Below are positions 1-8,965 of a stretch of DNA of 40,646 nt, piece by piece; the first letter of the stretch is position 1, and the number at the start of each line of letters is the position of its first letter. The position numbers and the translations under genes are program-made. Source of the DNA: SOKP01 sp048887165 (lineage in GTDB: Archaea; Asgardarchaeota; Lokiarchaeia; Sigyniarchaeales; SOKP01); assembly GCA_048887165.1 (NCBI GenBank), contig JBHLJZ010000023.1, forward strand, positions 1-40,646, written 5' to 3'. The notes under the pieces are model-generated. The model did not search any database. It saw nothing but the letters and a program-made list of their open reading frames with translations, and was not told the DNA's origin.

Positions 1-699
1 AATCTATCAATTGAAGCATTAAAGACTTGGAATGAAAGTAGCGCTAAGTATATAATGGATAAAGACCTAATAGCACCAACCATTTTTAATATATGGCTGG
101 AAAATTATTATGATTGCACATTTCTTGATGAATTTGAAGACGCAAATATCACTATTGGCCAAAAATGGGCGTCATCACTAACAGATTTTCTCGAGTATTT
201 AACAATTTATAACCAGACCTCAATATGGTTCGATAATATTTCTACAAAAGGAATAACTGAAAATTCTTCAATGATAATGTTGGAAGCATTGAATAAAACC
301 TTAAAAGAGATAGCTATGGATTTTGAAGATTTCAACGATTGGGTATGGGGAAATTTTCATATCATGGAGATTCAATATTTAATGGGATTAATACCAGCAT
401 TTGATTTTCCGAAGTATCCTTGTTCAGGTAGTTCAAGAACATTAAATGTAGCATCTGGATATTCTGTACATCACGGAGCATGCATGAGGATGATTGTAGA
501 TTTGGAAAATTTATTAAATCAAGAACTATATAGTGGATATATTACTATTCCAGGCGGTCAATCTGGTAACCCTATGAGCTCACATTATGATGATAATTAT
601 CAATATTGGAAGAATAATGAATATCACCGAATCCTATTCCCCCAAAATATAAATACATATCCTCCAGAAAAAATGTATTCAACTGTAATTTTCAATTAA
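1..699 (+). CDS. Penicillin amidase family hydrolase, C-terminal part (5' end outside window)
   Basis: The reading frame is open from base 1, so this is the 3' end of a longer gene; the first ATG (55) is internal. The 232 visible residues match the C-terminal part of the large subunit of penicillin amidase (Ntn-hydrolase) enzymes. The best marker is PGGQSGNPMSSHYDDNYQYW near the end, which corresponds to the family's conserved GGQSGNP...HYDD..W segment, and the start of the fragment reads like the ALKTW...SSA segment of the family. Family members cleave amide bonds such as acyl-homoserine lactones or beta-lactam side chains after self-processing at an N-terminal serine. The nucleophile lies outside the window, so the substrate cannot be guessed. 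A membrane protein gene follows after 14 bases. Confidence 0.82.
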   Translation, partial: NLSIEALKTWNESSAKYIMDKDLIAPTIFNIWLENYYDCTFLDEFEDANITIGQKWASSLTDFLEYLTIYNQTSIWFDNISTKGITENSSMIMLEALNKTLKEIAMDFEDFNDWVWGNFHIMEIQYLMGLIPAFDFPKYPCSGSSRTLNVASGYSVHHGACMRMIVDLENLLNQELYSGYITIPGGQSGNPMSSHYDDNYQYWKNNEYHRILFPQNINTYPPEKMYSTVIFN

Positions 700-713
700 T
701 AGAGAGGTTTTAA

Positions 714-1133
714 ATGAATATTGTTAATAGTATCAAAAAGTTTGTTTACTCAGAAAAAATTGTTGTTGGTTTTATTATTTCATTTATCCTTGCGTTTTTA
801 TTAGAATTAACTGGTTTATTTTTATTGATGCTATTAGCTGGTGGTGTTGCAGGCTTTTTTATAAAGAGGGGTTGGATTAGCTTTATCACTGGATTTATGA
901 GCGTAGCTTTAGCATGGGGAATATATTTTATTGTTTTTACTTTCATAGGACCATTAAGTGAATTTCTTGAAGTGATTGGTTCCATAATAGGGATATCGGG
1001 AGTAATTTTAATGATGTTATCTTTAATAATAGGAGGATTATTAGGTGGAACTGGAGCACTAGTTGGAGCTTACTTTACTCAATTAATCTTAGGAGATAAC
1101 TATATCCGAAAATCGAAAAATATTACTCCTTGA
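714..1133 (+). CDS. Small multi-pass membrane protein, unknown function
   Basis: This 139-residue protein has about four hydrophobic segments (roughly residues 17-38, 40-50, 55-78 and 85-125), with Gly-rich stretches such as GGLLGGTGALVGAY in the last one. The start is supported by GAGAGG six bases before the ATG. It begins 14 bases after the penicillin amidase gene on the same strand, so the two are probably co-transcribed. The glycine-rich helices recall archaeal DUF-type membrane proteins, but I do not recognise a family and infer no function beyond membrane location. Confidence 0.7.
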   Translation: MNIVNSIKKFVYSEKIVVGFIISFILAFLLELTGLFLLMLLAGGVAGFFIKRGWISFITGFMSVALAWGIYFIVFTFIGPLSEFLEVIGSIIGISGVILMMLSLIIGGLLGGTGALVGAYFTQLILGDNYIRKSKNITP

Positions 1134-1213
1134 GTAAATATATAATTATACTTTCAATTTTTTTAGCATAAGAGTAATCAAATGGCTGTTTAGTTATCAA
1201 TATTTCTGAGGTA

Positions 1214-1708
1214 ATGATGAAGGATTCGCTAAAGAATTGGTTAAACGAACATGGCATTAATTATATATTACATACTCATCCCGCAGTCTATACTGTTCCT
1301 GAAGCTAAAGTCCATTGTGGACATATTCCTGGAATACATTGTAAAAACCTTTTCCTCATTAATAAAAAAACATTGCAGCTGTATTTGGTAACTGTTCCTC
1401 ATGATAAAAAGCTGGATTTAAATGAATTTCGTAGAATGATTGGTGCTTCAAAAATTCGGTTCGCTAAGCATGAGATCCTTTCTGAAGTATTAGGAATTTC
1501 ACCTGGAGCTGTATCTCCATTAGGATTAATTAATGATATCGAGAATAAGGTAATTTTCATTGTCGATAATAAAGTCTGGAATGCTGAAGAAATATGTTGT
1601 CATCCAAATGTAAATACAGAAACTTTACAAATCCCAGGTTCTGATTTTCGAAAATTAATAAAAGCAACGAGAACAAATATTGAAATTAAGAATCTTCCAT
1701 ATTTATAA
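1214..1708 (+). CDS. YbaK/ProX-type aminoacyl-tRNA deacylase
   Basis: These 164 residues form one YbaK/aminoacyl-tRNA-editing domain, the usual size for a free-standing member. The family hallmark GIHCKNLFL carries the conserved lysine (K44), followed by the expected KKLDLNEFRR, LGISPGAVSPLGL and ETLQIPGSDFRKL segments. Free-standing members hydrolyse mischarged tRNA, for example Ala-tRNA(Pro) or Cys-tRNA(Pro), in the cytoplasm. The order of motifs is most like the ProX/PrdX branch, but the amino-acid specificity cannot be read from sequence. Two ATG codons are adjacent (1214 and 1217). The SD-like GAGGT at 1208-1212 is better spaced for the second, so the first residue may be absent. Confidence 0.85.
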   Translation: MMKDSLKNWLNEHGINYILHTHPAVYTVPEAKVHCGHIPGIHCKNLFLINKKTLQLYLVTVPHDKKLDLNEFRRMIGASKIRFAKHEILSEVLGISPGAVSPLGLINDIENKVIFIVDNKVWNAEEICCHPNVNTETLQIPGSDFRKLIKATRTNIEIKNLPYL

Positions 1709-1731
1709 ATAATCACATTAAAAATGTACAC

Positions 1732-2922
1732 ATGAATGCTCAGGAACGAATTTTAAGAACGATTAACCACGAGGAACCCGATCAAATCCCTTCGTTTGAA
1801 ACTTCCGTCGACAACCTTAATGTGTGTAAATATTACGGCGAGAAATATTTTATCAATGAAGTAGTCAAGATGCAGAAACTCTGTTATAATGTATGCTTTA
1901 GAAATGAAAAATTATTAAATAGATTCATGCATTTCATGAGCCAAAAAGAATTTGGAATTAAAAGAGCTATAGAACCTTGGATAAAGCTATATGCTAAAAT
2001 AGGATTTGATATGGTTACCTCTGCTCTCTGCCATCACCCTTTGAAGTTTAAGATAGATGGTTTTATTGATGAGTTTGGGAGAAGAATAACTTTCAAAAGA
2101 AACCCTAAGGATGATATGTTCTTGCTTTATTATACAGGAGGCAGTTTTAAATCCTTCGAGGATTACCAAGAATTTCCAGCTTTAAATCCGGATGACCCAT
2201 TAAAAGAAAAAATGTATAAAATATCAAAAAAAATTGAAGAAAAATTCAACGGAAAAATCTTTGTGATTCCATACATAAGTGGACTCATGGAGGCCACGTG
2301 GGAGGGTTTTGGTTTAGAAACCTTTAGCATGTTGCTTGCTAAAAGGAAGCAAATTAAACAGATATTCGATGATCGAGGGAAATTTTCTTTAGAATTAACA
2401 AAAAGGGTAATAGAATGGGGTGAAACAAGTGCAATCTATATGACTGATGATTATGGATATAAAAAAGGATTATTTATGCATCCTAAATATTATAGGGAAT
2501 ATATATTACCTTGGTTAGGAAGGATATGTAAAACAGCTCATAAAGCAGGCTTAAAAGTTATGCTTCATAGCTGTGGTGACATTCTTCAAATTTTTGAGGA
2601 TCTTGTAAATGTTGGAATAGATGTAATCAATCCAATAGAACCAACCACAGCAAATCCTGAGTATGATATTTTCAAATTACATGAGAAGTTCGGAGACAGA
2701 ATTACTTTTTGTGGCAATTTAAGCCCCCAAATGTTAGCAACAGGTAATGTTTCTGATGTTAAAGCATCTGCTAAACGTTTAATCCAAGAAATTGCTCCAG
2801 ATGGAGGTTATATATATTCTTCTGGTCATAGCATTAATCCTGCTGTAACTTTAGAAAATTTTCTTGCTATGAGAAAAATTTTGGAGAAATATGGAAAATA
2901 TCCAATAAAAATTCATCAATAG
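1732..2922 (+). CDS. Uroporphyrinogen decarboxylase-family methyltransferase
   Basis: This 396-residue TIM-barrel protein belongs to the UroD/MtaA superfamily (start MNAQERILRTINHEEPDQIP, end GGYIYSSGHSINP). In non-haem organisms such proteins move methyl groups between a substrate or coenzyme and a corrinoid protein, using a zinc that activates a thiol. The zinc motif is seen as H279-S-C281. The third ligand, normally Cys, aligns with H366 in SSGHSINP, which is unusual; C327 in FCGNL is another candidate. The corrinoid protein and a second UroD-type protein lie just downstream on the opposite strand, which supports a methyl-transfer role. No SD is evident before the ATG. The methyl donor is unknown. 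Confidence 0.82.
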   Translation: MNAQERILRTINHEEPDQIPSFETSVDNLNVCKYYGEKYFINEVVKMQKLCYNVCFRNEKLLNRFMHFMSQKEFGIKRAIEPWIKLYAKIGFDMVTSALCHHPLKFKIDGFIDEFGRRITFKRNPKDDMFLLYYTGGSFKSFEDYQEFPALNPDDPLKEKMYKISKKIEEKFNGKIFVIPYISGLMEATWEGFGLETFSMLLAKRKQIKQIFDDRGKFSLELTKRVIEWGETSAIYMTDDYGYKKGLFMHPKYYREYILPWLGRICKTAHKAGLKVMLHSCGDILQIFEDLVNVGIDVINPIEPTTANPEYDIFKLHEKFGDRITFCGNLSPQMLATGNVSDVKASAKRLIQEIAPDGGYIYSSGHSINPAVTLENFLAMRKILEKYGKYPIKIHQ

Positions 2923-2933
2923 AGATTTAAGTT

Positions 2934-3581
2934 CTATTTGATAAGGTTTAATGCTACTTTGACTGCCTCAGGAGCCGTTAATGCCCATCCATCTGCTCCT
3001 TGTTTAAGAGCTATTTGTTCGGTTACAGGTCCTCCACCTGCCATTATTTTAACACCTTTTTCTTTTAAACCTCGTTTCTTTGCTAAATCAACTATTTTTC
3101 CAATCTCAGGAAACATTGAGCTTAACATTGCGGAAATTAAAATTAAATCAGCTTTACTTTTTTCAGCTTCGTCAATAAATCTACTTGTGGGGACATCGAA
3201 CCCAAGATCTATTACTTCAAATCCTTCAGCTTCGAATAGATATTTTACCATATTTTTACCAAGATCGTGTACATCTCCTTTAACTACACCTATAACCGCA
3301 GTACCTCTTCTACTATTTCTGAATTCCTCTTGGGTAATTTTTGTTTTTAAAATATTTACTCCTGCATAAAAAGCATCAGAAGCTAAGATCATGTCAGTAA
3401 TAAACATAGTCTTTTCGTATTGGTCAGCAATTTCTTTTATACCTAGATAGAGCCCTTTTCTAATTGCTTCAAGCGGATTGATTCCAGCCTCTAGAGCTTC
3501 TTTAGCAGCTTCTTCCGCAGCTTTTATATCGTAATCTAATACGCTCTCTTTTAATTTTTTGTAGACTTCATTTTCAGACAT
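2934..3581 (-). CDS. Corrinoid (B12-binding) methyltransferase protein, MtbC/MttC-like
   Basis: This 215-residue protein has the two expected parts. An N-terminal helical cap (about 1-90) is followed by a Rossmann-type B12 domain. The lower-ligand motif is present as DVHDLG (D103, H105, G108), followed by S150 and the phosphate-loop-like AGGGP (181-185). Such proteins carry the methyl group on cobalt between a substrate-specific methyltransferase and an acceptor-side enzyme. The gene overlaps the end of the upstream methyltransferase gene by 8 bases and has a strong SD (GGGAGGT) seven bases before its ATG, so the two are translated as a pair. No activating ferredoxin (RamA type) is in the window. 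Confidence 0.92.
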   Translation of the reverse strand: MSENEVYKKLKESVLDYDIKAAEEAAKEALEAGINPLEAIRKGLYLGIKEIADQYEKTMFITDMILASDAFYAGVNILKTKITQEEFRNSRRGTAVIGVVKGDVHDLGKNMVKYLFEAEGFEVIDLGFDVPTSRFIDEAEKSKADLILISAMLSSMFPEIGKIVDLAKKRGLKEKGVKIMAGGGPVTEQIALKQGADGWALTAPEAVKVALNLIK

Positions 3582-4710
3582 TAGTTATACCTCCCTCTTT
3601 TTCGTAGTTTGGTCCAAATCCTGTTTTAAAGTTCTTCCCATATGTCCTCGCTGCTTTGACTACTGCCATTGCATTATAAAGAGGAGCATAAGGAGGATAT
3701 TCACAAGACGATCCTAAAATGTATCCAGCGGGAGATTTACCAAAAACATCGAGTTGTCGTTTGCATTCGGTGATAACTTCCATTGGATTTCCCCATGCAA
3801 GTAATGATACACCTAAGAATCCAAGAAAAATCAATTTCTTACCATATTTTTCCACCATTTCTTGTTCTGTTTTGACGCCATCTGGTAGAAATGCATTTTG
3901 TATTATAACAGGTTTTAAATGCTCAATTATTGGATCAAAGTAGGGACCTCGCCCACATGTATGAAGTACATAAAAACAACGTTTCTTTTTTACGAAATCA
4001 GCAATCCTTTTCTGATAAGGCATGTCCAATTCTAACCACATCTCTTCACTCATTAACTCTCTTTCTGCTAGAACAACAGGCACCATAATAGTTCTAGCTC
4101 CTGCTTCAATTTGCTTTTCAACATATTCAATTTGAATATCAGTGATAATCTCACATGCTTCATGCAATTTATCCTTATTATGAACAAAATCCCGTACGAA
4201 ATCATTTGCATTACGAAGTCGTGAAAGTAATCCTAAAGGACCTATAGTCATTCCTCCAATCATTACATCTGGTAATTCCTCCCGTATCGTTTTAACTACC
4301 TGTATTTGATTTTTCATTCTGTCTGCATGAGACCAATCAAATAATTTATCAACATTTTTATATTCATCCGCGGATTTTATAATTGGGTTATATGGGTCTG
4401 GATATGCTGCATTGTCAGAAGGAAATATTATTCTAGCTCCAAAAGCTTGCGCCTCCACGCAAAGATCGGGCATGGCAGTAATTCCATCATAGCCGAATAA
4501 TTGTTGGGCTTCAATTTGGCATCTTAAAAATAATTCCGGTTTGGAGGCGTATTCCCCATAATTTAATCTCCTAATTTGAGCAGCAGCAGCAGAAACAAAT
4601 GGAAAGCATGGAATCCTATCAACCTTCTTACGTAATAATACGTTTGTGATTCTTTCCATTGGAGTCATATATTCATGACATTCTTTTGGCATCTGTTCTA
4701 ATTTTATCAT
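3574..4710 (-). CDS. MtaA/MtbA-like corrinoid methyltransferase (UroD superfamily)
   Basis: This 378-residue UroD-superfamily protein keeps the complete zinc motif of the MtaA/CmuA type: H250-T-C252 (VLHTCGRGPYF) and C336 (GSSCEYPP). Typical family length is 330-400 residues. It probably exchanges methyl groups with the corrinoid protein encoded immediately downstream, with which it overlaps by 8 bases. It differs from the 396-residue neighbour on the other strand, which lacks the third cysteine, so the two may handle different methyl donors or acceptors. Whether the acceptor is coenzyme M, tetrahydromethanopterin or another thiol cannot be read from the sequence. The start ATG lies in an A+T-rich region without a clear SD. 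Confidence 0.87.
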   Translation of the reverse strand: MIKLEQMPKECHEYMTPMERITNVLLRKKVDRIPCFPFVSAAAAQIRRLNYGEYASKPELFLRCQIEAQQLFGYDGITAMPDLCVEAQAFGARIIFPSDNAAYPDPYNPIIKSADEYKNVDKLFDWSHADRMKNQIQVVKTIREELPDVMIGGMTIGPLGLLSRLRNANDFVRDFVHNKDKLHEACEIITDIQIEYVEKQIEAGARTIMVPVVLAERELMSEEMWLELDMPYQKRIADFVKKKRCFYVLHTCGRGPYFDPIIEHLKPVIIQNAFLPDGVKTEQEMVEKYGKKLIFLGFLGVSLLAWGNPMEVITECKRQLDVFGKSPAGYILGSSCEYPPYAPLYNAMAVVKAARTYGKNFKTGFGPNYEKEGGITNV

Positions 4711-4884
4711 TTAATCACATTTCAGATTTGATTTCAAAATTCAAATTAGTAAAATAAATTTCTAGAATTAATTAGAGATTATTTTTAAAAAGGATTTGGT
4801 TTTTCACATTTTCTATATTCTTAAGTATTTTGCAATTGTAAATAAAAAAAATTTAATGATATAGACTTTGATATATAATAGAGA

Positions 4885-6012
4885 ATGGATAAATTAATAC
4901 TTGTAGATGGTGCGAGGGGACACACGGGAACTTTCCTTATCAAAGAGATATTAGTTTCTAAACCTAATTGGAAAATAATCGCAACTGACCTCCCTCCTGA
5001 TAAGAGAGCGGAAATAATGACCAAAGAAGCAGTTTTTAGCACCAGATATAAGAGAATGACTGAAATATTAGAGAGTGAGAGAGTTACATTCATTGCTTCT
5101 GATCTTTCAAATCAAGAATCTCTTAGGAATTTATTAGTAAATAAAAAATATGATATTATCTTCCATACAGCAAGTCTATACGATTATTTCGCAAAATTAG
5201 ACATCCTACGCAAGATCAACGTTGAAGGCATTCGAAATTTACTCGACTTAATACAAGAAACTCAAAATCTAATAAGTTTACGGTTCATACATTGGAGTAC
5301 TTGTGGTGTATACGGAGAACCTGAATATAAAAAAGATGAGCATGGATATCCAATCCCCGCTGATGAAACAGAATCATTTAATCCTCCAAACAACTACAGC
5401 ATAAGTAAAATGGAACAAGAAATATTATTAAGAGAGTATATCGAGAATTATGGTTTGAAAGCAACTATTATCAGACCAGCACCAATAATAGGACCATTTC
5501 AAGCTTATGGAATGTTTCATGTATTTCAGCTTATTCATAAGACAGGATTGGGTCCCGGTATCCATGTATACCCTAAAAGGAAGAGATTAGTGATGCCTAT
5601 GATCCATGTTGAGGACTTGGTAAGAGCTGCAATTTTTCTTTCAGAAAAAGATGAATCGATTGGGGAAACATATAATCTTGTAATTGATCCATGCTTTCAA
5701 GAAAACTTTATGGAATATGCTGCTAATCTCTTAAATGTGAATTACTTCAATTTTCCTGTTTGGTGGCCATTCTACAAGATATTAGCAAGAGCCCTCTATA
5801 AATTAAATAAAAGGAAAGAAGAAAAAGCCCGTGCCCTCAATTCAAGACCACCAGTTGATACTCCAATGACGGAATACACAATAGACCAATATCTGTTCTC
5901 GAATAAAAAAATTAAAGATCTTGGGTTTAAATTCAAGTTTCCAGATTATAGATCTGCTACAAAAAATACAATAGACTGGTATTTGTTAAATAATTGGTTG
6001 GAGAGTGAATAA
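4885..6012 (+). CDS. NAD-dependent epimerase/dehydratase (extended SDR)
   Basis: This 375-residue protein has a Rossmann fold with the nucleotide loop GARGHTG (9-15), an acidic residue after strand 2 (ATDLPP, about 34-38) and the catalytic pair Y171-x3-K175 (NNYSISKMEQE) with S138/T139 in HWSTCGVYGE. The region after residue 185 (ATIIRPAPIIGP and later HVEDLVRAA) is typical of extended SDRs acting on nucleotide sugars, or of the sterol/lipid dehydrogenase branch. The substrate is not clear. There is no SD, and a TATA-like stretch lies about 25-30 bases before the ATG, so it may be leaderless. A small membrane protein gene starts 2 bases after the stop, so they are probably co-transcribed. Confidence 0.86.
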   Translation: MDKLILVDGARGHTGTFLIKEILVSKPNWKIIATDLPPDKRAEIMTKEAVFSTRYKRMTEILESERVTFIASDLSNQESLRNLLVNKKYDIIFHTASLYDYFAKLDILRKINVEGIRNLLDLIQETQNLISLRFIHWSTCGVYGEPEYKKDEHGYPIPADETESFNPPNNYSISKMEQEILLREYIENYGLKATIIRPAPIIGPFQAYGMFHVFQLIHKTGLGPGIHVYPKRKRLVMPMIHVEDLVRAAIFLSEKDESIGETYNLVIDPCFQENFMEYAANLLNVNYFNFPVWWPFYKILARALYKLNKRKEEKARALNSRPPVDTPMTEYTIDQYLFSNKKIKDLGFKFKFPDYRSATKNTIDWYLLNNWLESE

Positions 6013-6014
6013 GA

Positions 6015-6497
6015 TTGGGATATATTGAAAGTTTAATCATCAGTTTCGTAATTGGATGGATTAATTCCTATCTCTATAGAAAATATCTGCGTAAACGTAA
6101 TAAGGATTGGATAGTTTTTCTTGCTATAATTTATTTATCTTTAATTTGGGCAATTGAAATCTTAATTTATATAGACTTTATTAATATTAGATTCCTTAAT
6201 AGCTTGCCATGGGTTAATTTGCCTTCGATTAACTCTGGAAAATATTATTTATGGAACCCTTTTTTACTTTTTGGAGTGGATTATGGCATTATCTCCCAAC
6301 CAAGTATGGACATTATCTCAGCATTCCTGTTTATATCATATTTTTTTTGGTATTATTTTGGGTCAAAAGTAGGGAAAATTATTCATGGTTACCAAACTTA
6401 CCAAGGAGGATTCTATTTAATATTTCGCCCCGTAAAGAAATACATCAAAGATCGGGAAAAGAGGTTGAGACAATTGGATAAGGACATAAAACCATAA
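6015..6497 (+). CDS. Membrane protein, unknown function
   Basis: This 160-residue protein has about three to four hydrophobic segments (roughly 4-20, 30-52, 78-92 and 98-115) and a positively charged C-terminal tail (KKYIKDREKRLRQL). It starts at TTG, with GGAG about 11 bases upstream inside the end of the epimerase gene. The two genes are separated by 2 bases, so translation is probably coupled. It could tether the epimerase to the membrane, but that is inference from position only. I recognise no family. Confidence 0.62.
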   Translation: MGYIESLIISFVIGWINSYLYRKYLRKRNKDWIVFLAIIYLSLIWAIEILIYIDFINIRFLNSLPWVNLPSINSGKYYLWNPFLLFGVDYGIISQPSMDIISAFLFISYFFWYYFGSKVGKIIHGYQTYQGGFYLIFRPVKKYIKDREKRLRQLDKDIKP

Positions 6498-6530
6498 ATT
6501 TTAAGACTGATATTTACCCAGGATTAATAT

Positions 6531-6550
6531 AAAAAAAATTCAAAAAAAAA
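6531..6550 (-). terminator. Oligo-T terminator of the TIR gene
   Basis: Two A-runs on the plus strand (6531-6538 and 6542-6550) give U-runs in the minus-strand transcript just after the TIR gene stop. Archaeal polymerase typically terminates at such U-tracts. No hairpin is needed or seen. Confidence 0.5.
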
Positions 6551-6563
6551 TGTGAAAAAAGAA

Positions 6564-8027
6564 CTAAATTTTAAGTAAAGGTACTTTAGGTTTCTCTTTT
6601 TTCCTTTCTTTTAAGATTAAGTTAAGATTTCTAATAAAAAGGGTAATAAAATTCTTCCCTACTATTTGTGTTCCTTTTAAAATAAATTGTTCTTTATCAA
6701 TCATGTTTTCATTATATTGGGATATAATTTCTTCTATTTGTTTAACCTCAGAACCAAGATTTCTTCTCAAAAATTTCTCAATATCTTCTATTTGACTTAA
6801 TAATGATACAATTTTTTCTGAATAATCTCGAATAAGTTCATTTATGCTTTTTAAATCGATTAATTTCAGGTTTATATCTTTTAATATTTCATTTAAAACC
6901 CATTCTCGTTTACCCATTGCATTAATAAAGACTTTATTCAGGTTTTCTGATATTCTCTGAATTTTCACATCTAAAGAAATATCTTCTTGATCATCTTTCA
7001 ATTCAGCAAAACAAGAAAACTGATTAAATTCCTCATTGAAGGTTATTTGTATGAGTTTCTTTTTTTTTGCTTTTTTAGGTTCGCGTAAATCCTTCAATCC
7101 TGGAACGAAAAAGTTGTTATCTTGCAAAATAGCACCGATTTCTATCCCTAAGTCTTCTGAATTTATATCACTATCAAAAATTAATGATTTTTTTATAGTT
7201 TCTGGATTCAATTCTTCAAAGTCTGTTTCTGTAATCCATTTAGGAACAATATACTTTGTAAATTCTCTTAAAGATTCAATTTCTAGTTTTTTTAATATCA
7301 TTTGATAAATTTCTTCAATTGAGGTATATGGATCACTTTCTTTAAATTGTATTCCTAACTTAGTTGATAGTAATGCAGGTATATCTTCTGGTTTTACAAA
7401 TATTGGAATAATTTTTTTATCCAGTTTTAAAGCTGAACGCCATTCCATTTTAACGGCTTCAGAGTAAAGTGAATTTTTAGTGCAAAATAAAAGAACTACT
7501 TTGCTTTGTTTTAAATTTTCATCCATGTATTGATATATGTCATCATGCATATCTGATTCCCAATATAGAATTTCATTAACTTCTGGATAACTTGTTAAGA
7601 TCCGCGTAATTCTGGGAATCTGAAAAAAGTCTGAATCCACTGTAGCATAACTTATAAATATTAATTCTCTATCTATCGGAAAAGATTTAATGAGTGATGG
7701 TGCTCGAATATGAGTGAGCAATTTATTTTTCTTTTTGCGATACATTAAAGAGAGTATTGTAACTAATAAAATACCTATAGGCTCAAAAAAAATAGCAAAA
7801 ATTATAGTGTAATAAGACAATGGGGAAATATATGGATCGCTGATATAAATTATCGATAAAGCTATTAGTGGAAAACCAATAAAAAAGGAACCTAACCATG
7901 TAATTAACGTGGTGTGCTTATATTTCTTTGAAATGATAATCATTATTATAATAAAAACTATGAATGCATAATGCATTAGATCGAATGGCGAAATTAAACC
8001 ACTAAATGAAGCAACTTGATATGTCAT
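6564..8027 (-). CDS. Membrane-anchored TIR-domain protein
   Basis: In this 487-residue protein, residues 1-97 hold three hydrophobic segments (about 18-33, 42-62 and 70-96), followed by a basic cytoplasmic linker. A TIR domain spans about 120-250: ELIFISYATVDSDFF (strand A), LYWESDMHDDIYQYMDENL (BB loop and helix) and SKVVLLFCTKNSLYSEAVKMEW (strand D and helix D). E170, before NLKQS, is the best candidate for the catalytic glutamate of NAD-cleaving TIR domains; E195 in MEWRSAL matches the conserved WxxE region. Residues 250-487 are charged, lysine-rich and partly helical, and unlike a known sensor. It could be an NADase effector or a signalling adaptor. No partner defence gene is adjacent, so immune function is only inference. 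Confidence 0.83.
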   Translation of the reverse strand: MTYQVASFSGLISPFDLMHYAFIVFIIIMIIISKKYKHTTLITWLGSFFIGFPLIALSIIYISDPYISPLSYYTIIFAIFFEPIGILLVTILSLMYRKKKNKLLTHIRAPSLIKSFPIDRELIFISYATVDSDFFQIPRITRILTSYPEVNEILYWESDMHDDIYQYMDENLKQSKVVLLFCTKNSLYSEAVKMEWRSALKLDKKIIPIFVKPEDIPALLSTKLGIQFKESDPYTSIEEIYQMILKKLEIESLREFTKYIVPKWITETDFEELNPETIKKSLIFDSDINSEDLGIEIGAILQDNNFFVPGLKDLREPKKAKKKKLIQITFNEEFNQFSCFAELKDDQEDISLDVKIQRISENLNKVFINAMGKREWVLNEILKDINLKLIDLKSINELIRDYSEKIVSLLSQIEDIEKFLRRNLGSEVKQIEEIISQYNENMIDKEQFILKGTQIVGKNFITLFIRNLNLILKERKKEKPKVPLLKI

Positions 8028-8223
8028 TGATTAAACACTCTTAAAGGTAAATTAGTAAATTGTTATATTTTACATTTCTTGATATTTATAAATGTATTGG
8101 TGCAATAATTGCATTTATTCGATTTTTTTCCTTTCTAATATTAATATAAATTTTTTAAATTCAGTAGATTAAGCTGTAGAAGCATTAGAAAAAAAGAGAA
8201 AAAAGATGTAAATATTTATTATT

Positions 8224-8781
8224 TTATTGAATACTAGAACCACAATTTTCACAGTAGCTGGCTCCTTCTCTTACTTTATGACCACAATAAACGCAGAAAT
8301 TTTTACCAGTTGTTGGTAAAGGTTCTTGAAGTTTTTTTGGAGGAGCTATGTAATTTTCTGCGGGAGCATATTGAACAGCTTCTCCCAAGATAATTTCTCC
8401 AGTTTGAGGGTTGAATTTGTAACTAATTAATCCACTTGTTCTTAAATCTACGAGGACTCTTAAAACATCATTTGGTTTAATACCTACCTCTAATGCGAGA
8501 TCTTCGAGTTTAACGGTTCCTTGACCACGATCCAAGATTGCGTTTCTCACGGCCTTTTTAAATTTCATATTCGTATAAAGTTGTTGAAATCCACCAAAAA
8601 AGATAATTAAGAAAGCAGGGATAAACAACCAATATCCCCAAGAGGAAAGGCCAATAAAATCTGTCTTAAGAGTTAAAAGAACTAATGATATGATGGCTAC
8701 AGTTAAAAAAGCACCTCCACAAAAAAATGCGCCATAAGTACTTTCATATTTTTCTTTTGTATAATATCTGTCATGTGGCAA
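8224..8781 (-). CDS. Membrane protein with winged-helix-like region and C-terminal zinc ribbon
   Basis: This 185-residue protein has two TM segments (about 20-37 and 48-66), then a region 72-130 resembling a winged helix (KLEDLALEVGIKPNDVLRVL, followed by SGLISYKFNPQTGEIIL). It ends in a zinc ribbon with C163-x2-C166 and C177-x2-C180. The layout resembles small archaeal membrane proteins that carry a PCI/winged-helix-like module. It is probably a cytoplasmic-facing membrane scaffold or regulator; function is unknown. It starts at TTG, supported by GGTGG six bases upstream. Similar zinc-ribbon tails occur in three other proteins in this window. Confidence 0.75.
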   Translation of the reverse strand: MPHDRYYTKEKYESTYGAFFCGGAFLTVAIISLVLLTLKTDFIGLSSWGYWLFIPAFLIIFFGGFQQLYTNMKFKKAVRNAILDRGQGTVKLEDLALEVGIKPNDVLRVLVDLRTSGLISYKFNPQTGEIILGEAVQYAPAENYIAPPKKLQEPLPTTGKNFCVYCGHKVREGASYCENCGSSIQ

Positions 8782-8965
8782 ATTTTTCCACCATGATTTT
8801 TGAACAATAATACTTAAATTTAAAGTTTCAAATTGAAATTAATTTATGAGAGGTAAGATTATTTTAAAAACATTTTTAGTTTAATTTTTATCAGGTTTGT
8901 TAAAATAGTCGGATTAAAATGTATATCTTTGCTTATATGTATTATTAAGAAATTAGGAAATTAGA

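Noticed and set aside
6251..6481. 76-codon frame inside the 160-residue membrane protein gene
   Set aside because: Shadow in another frame; the longer TTG frame has TM segments and translation coupling.
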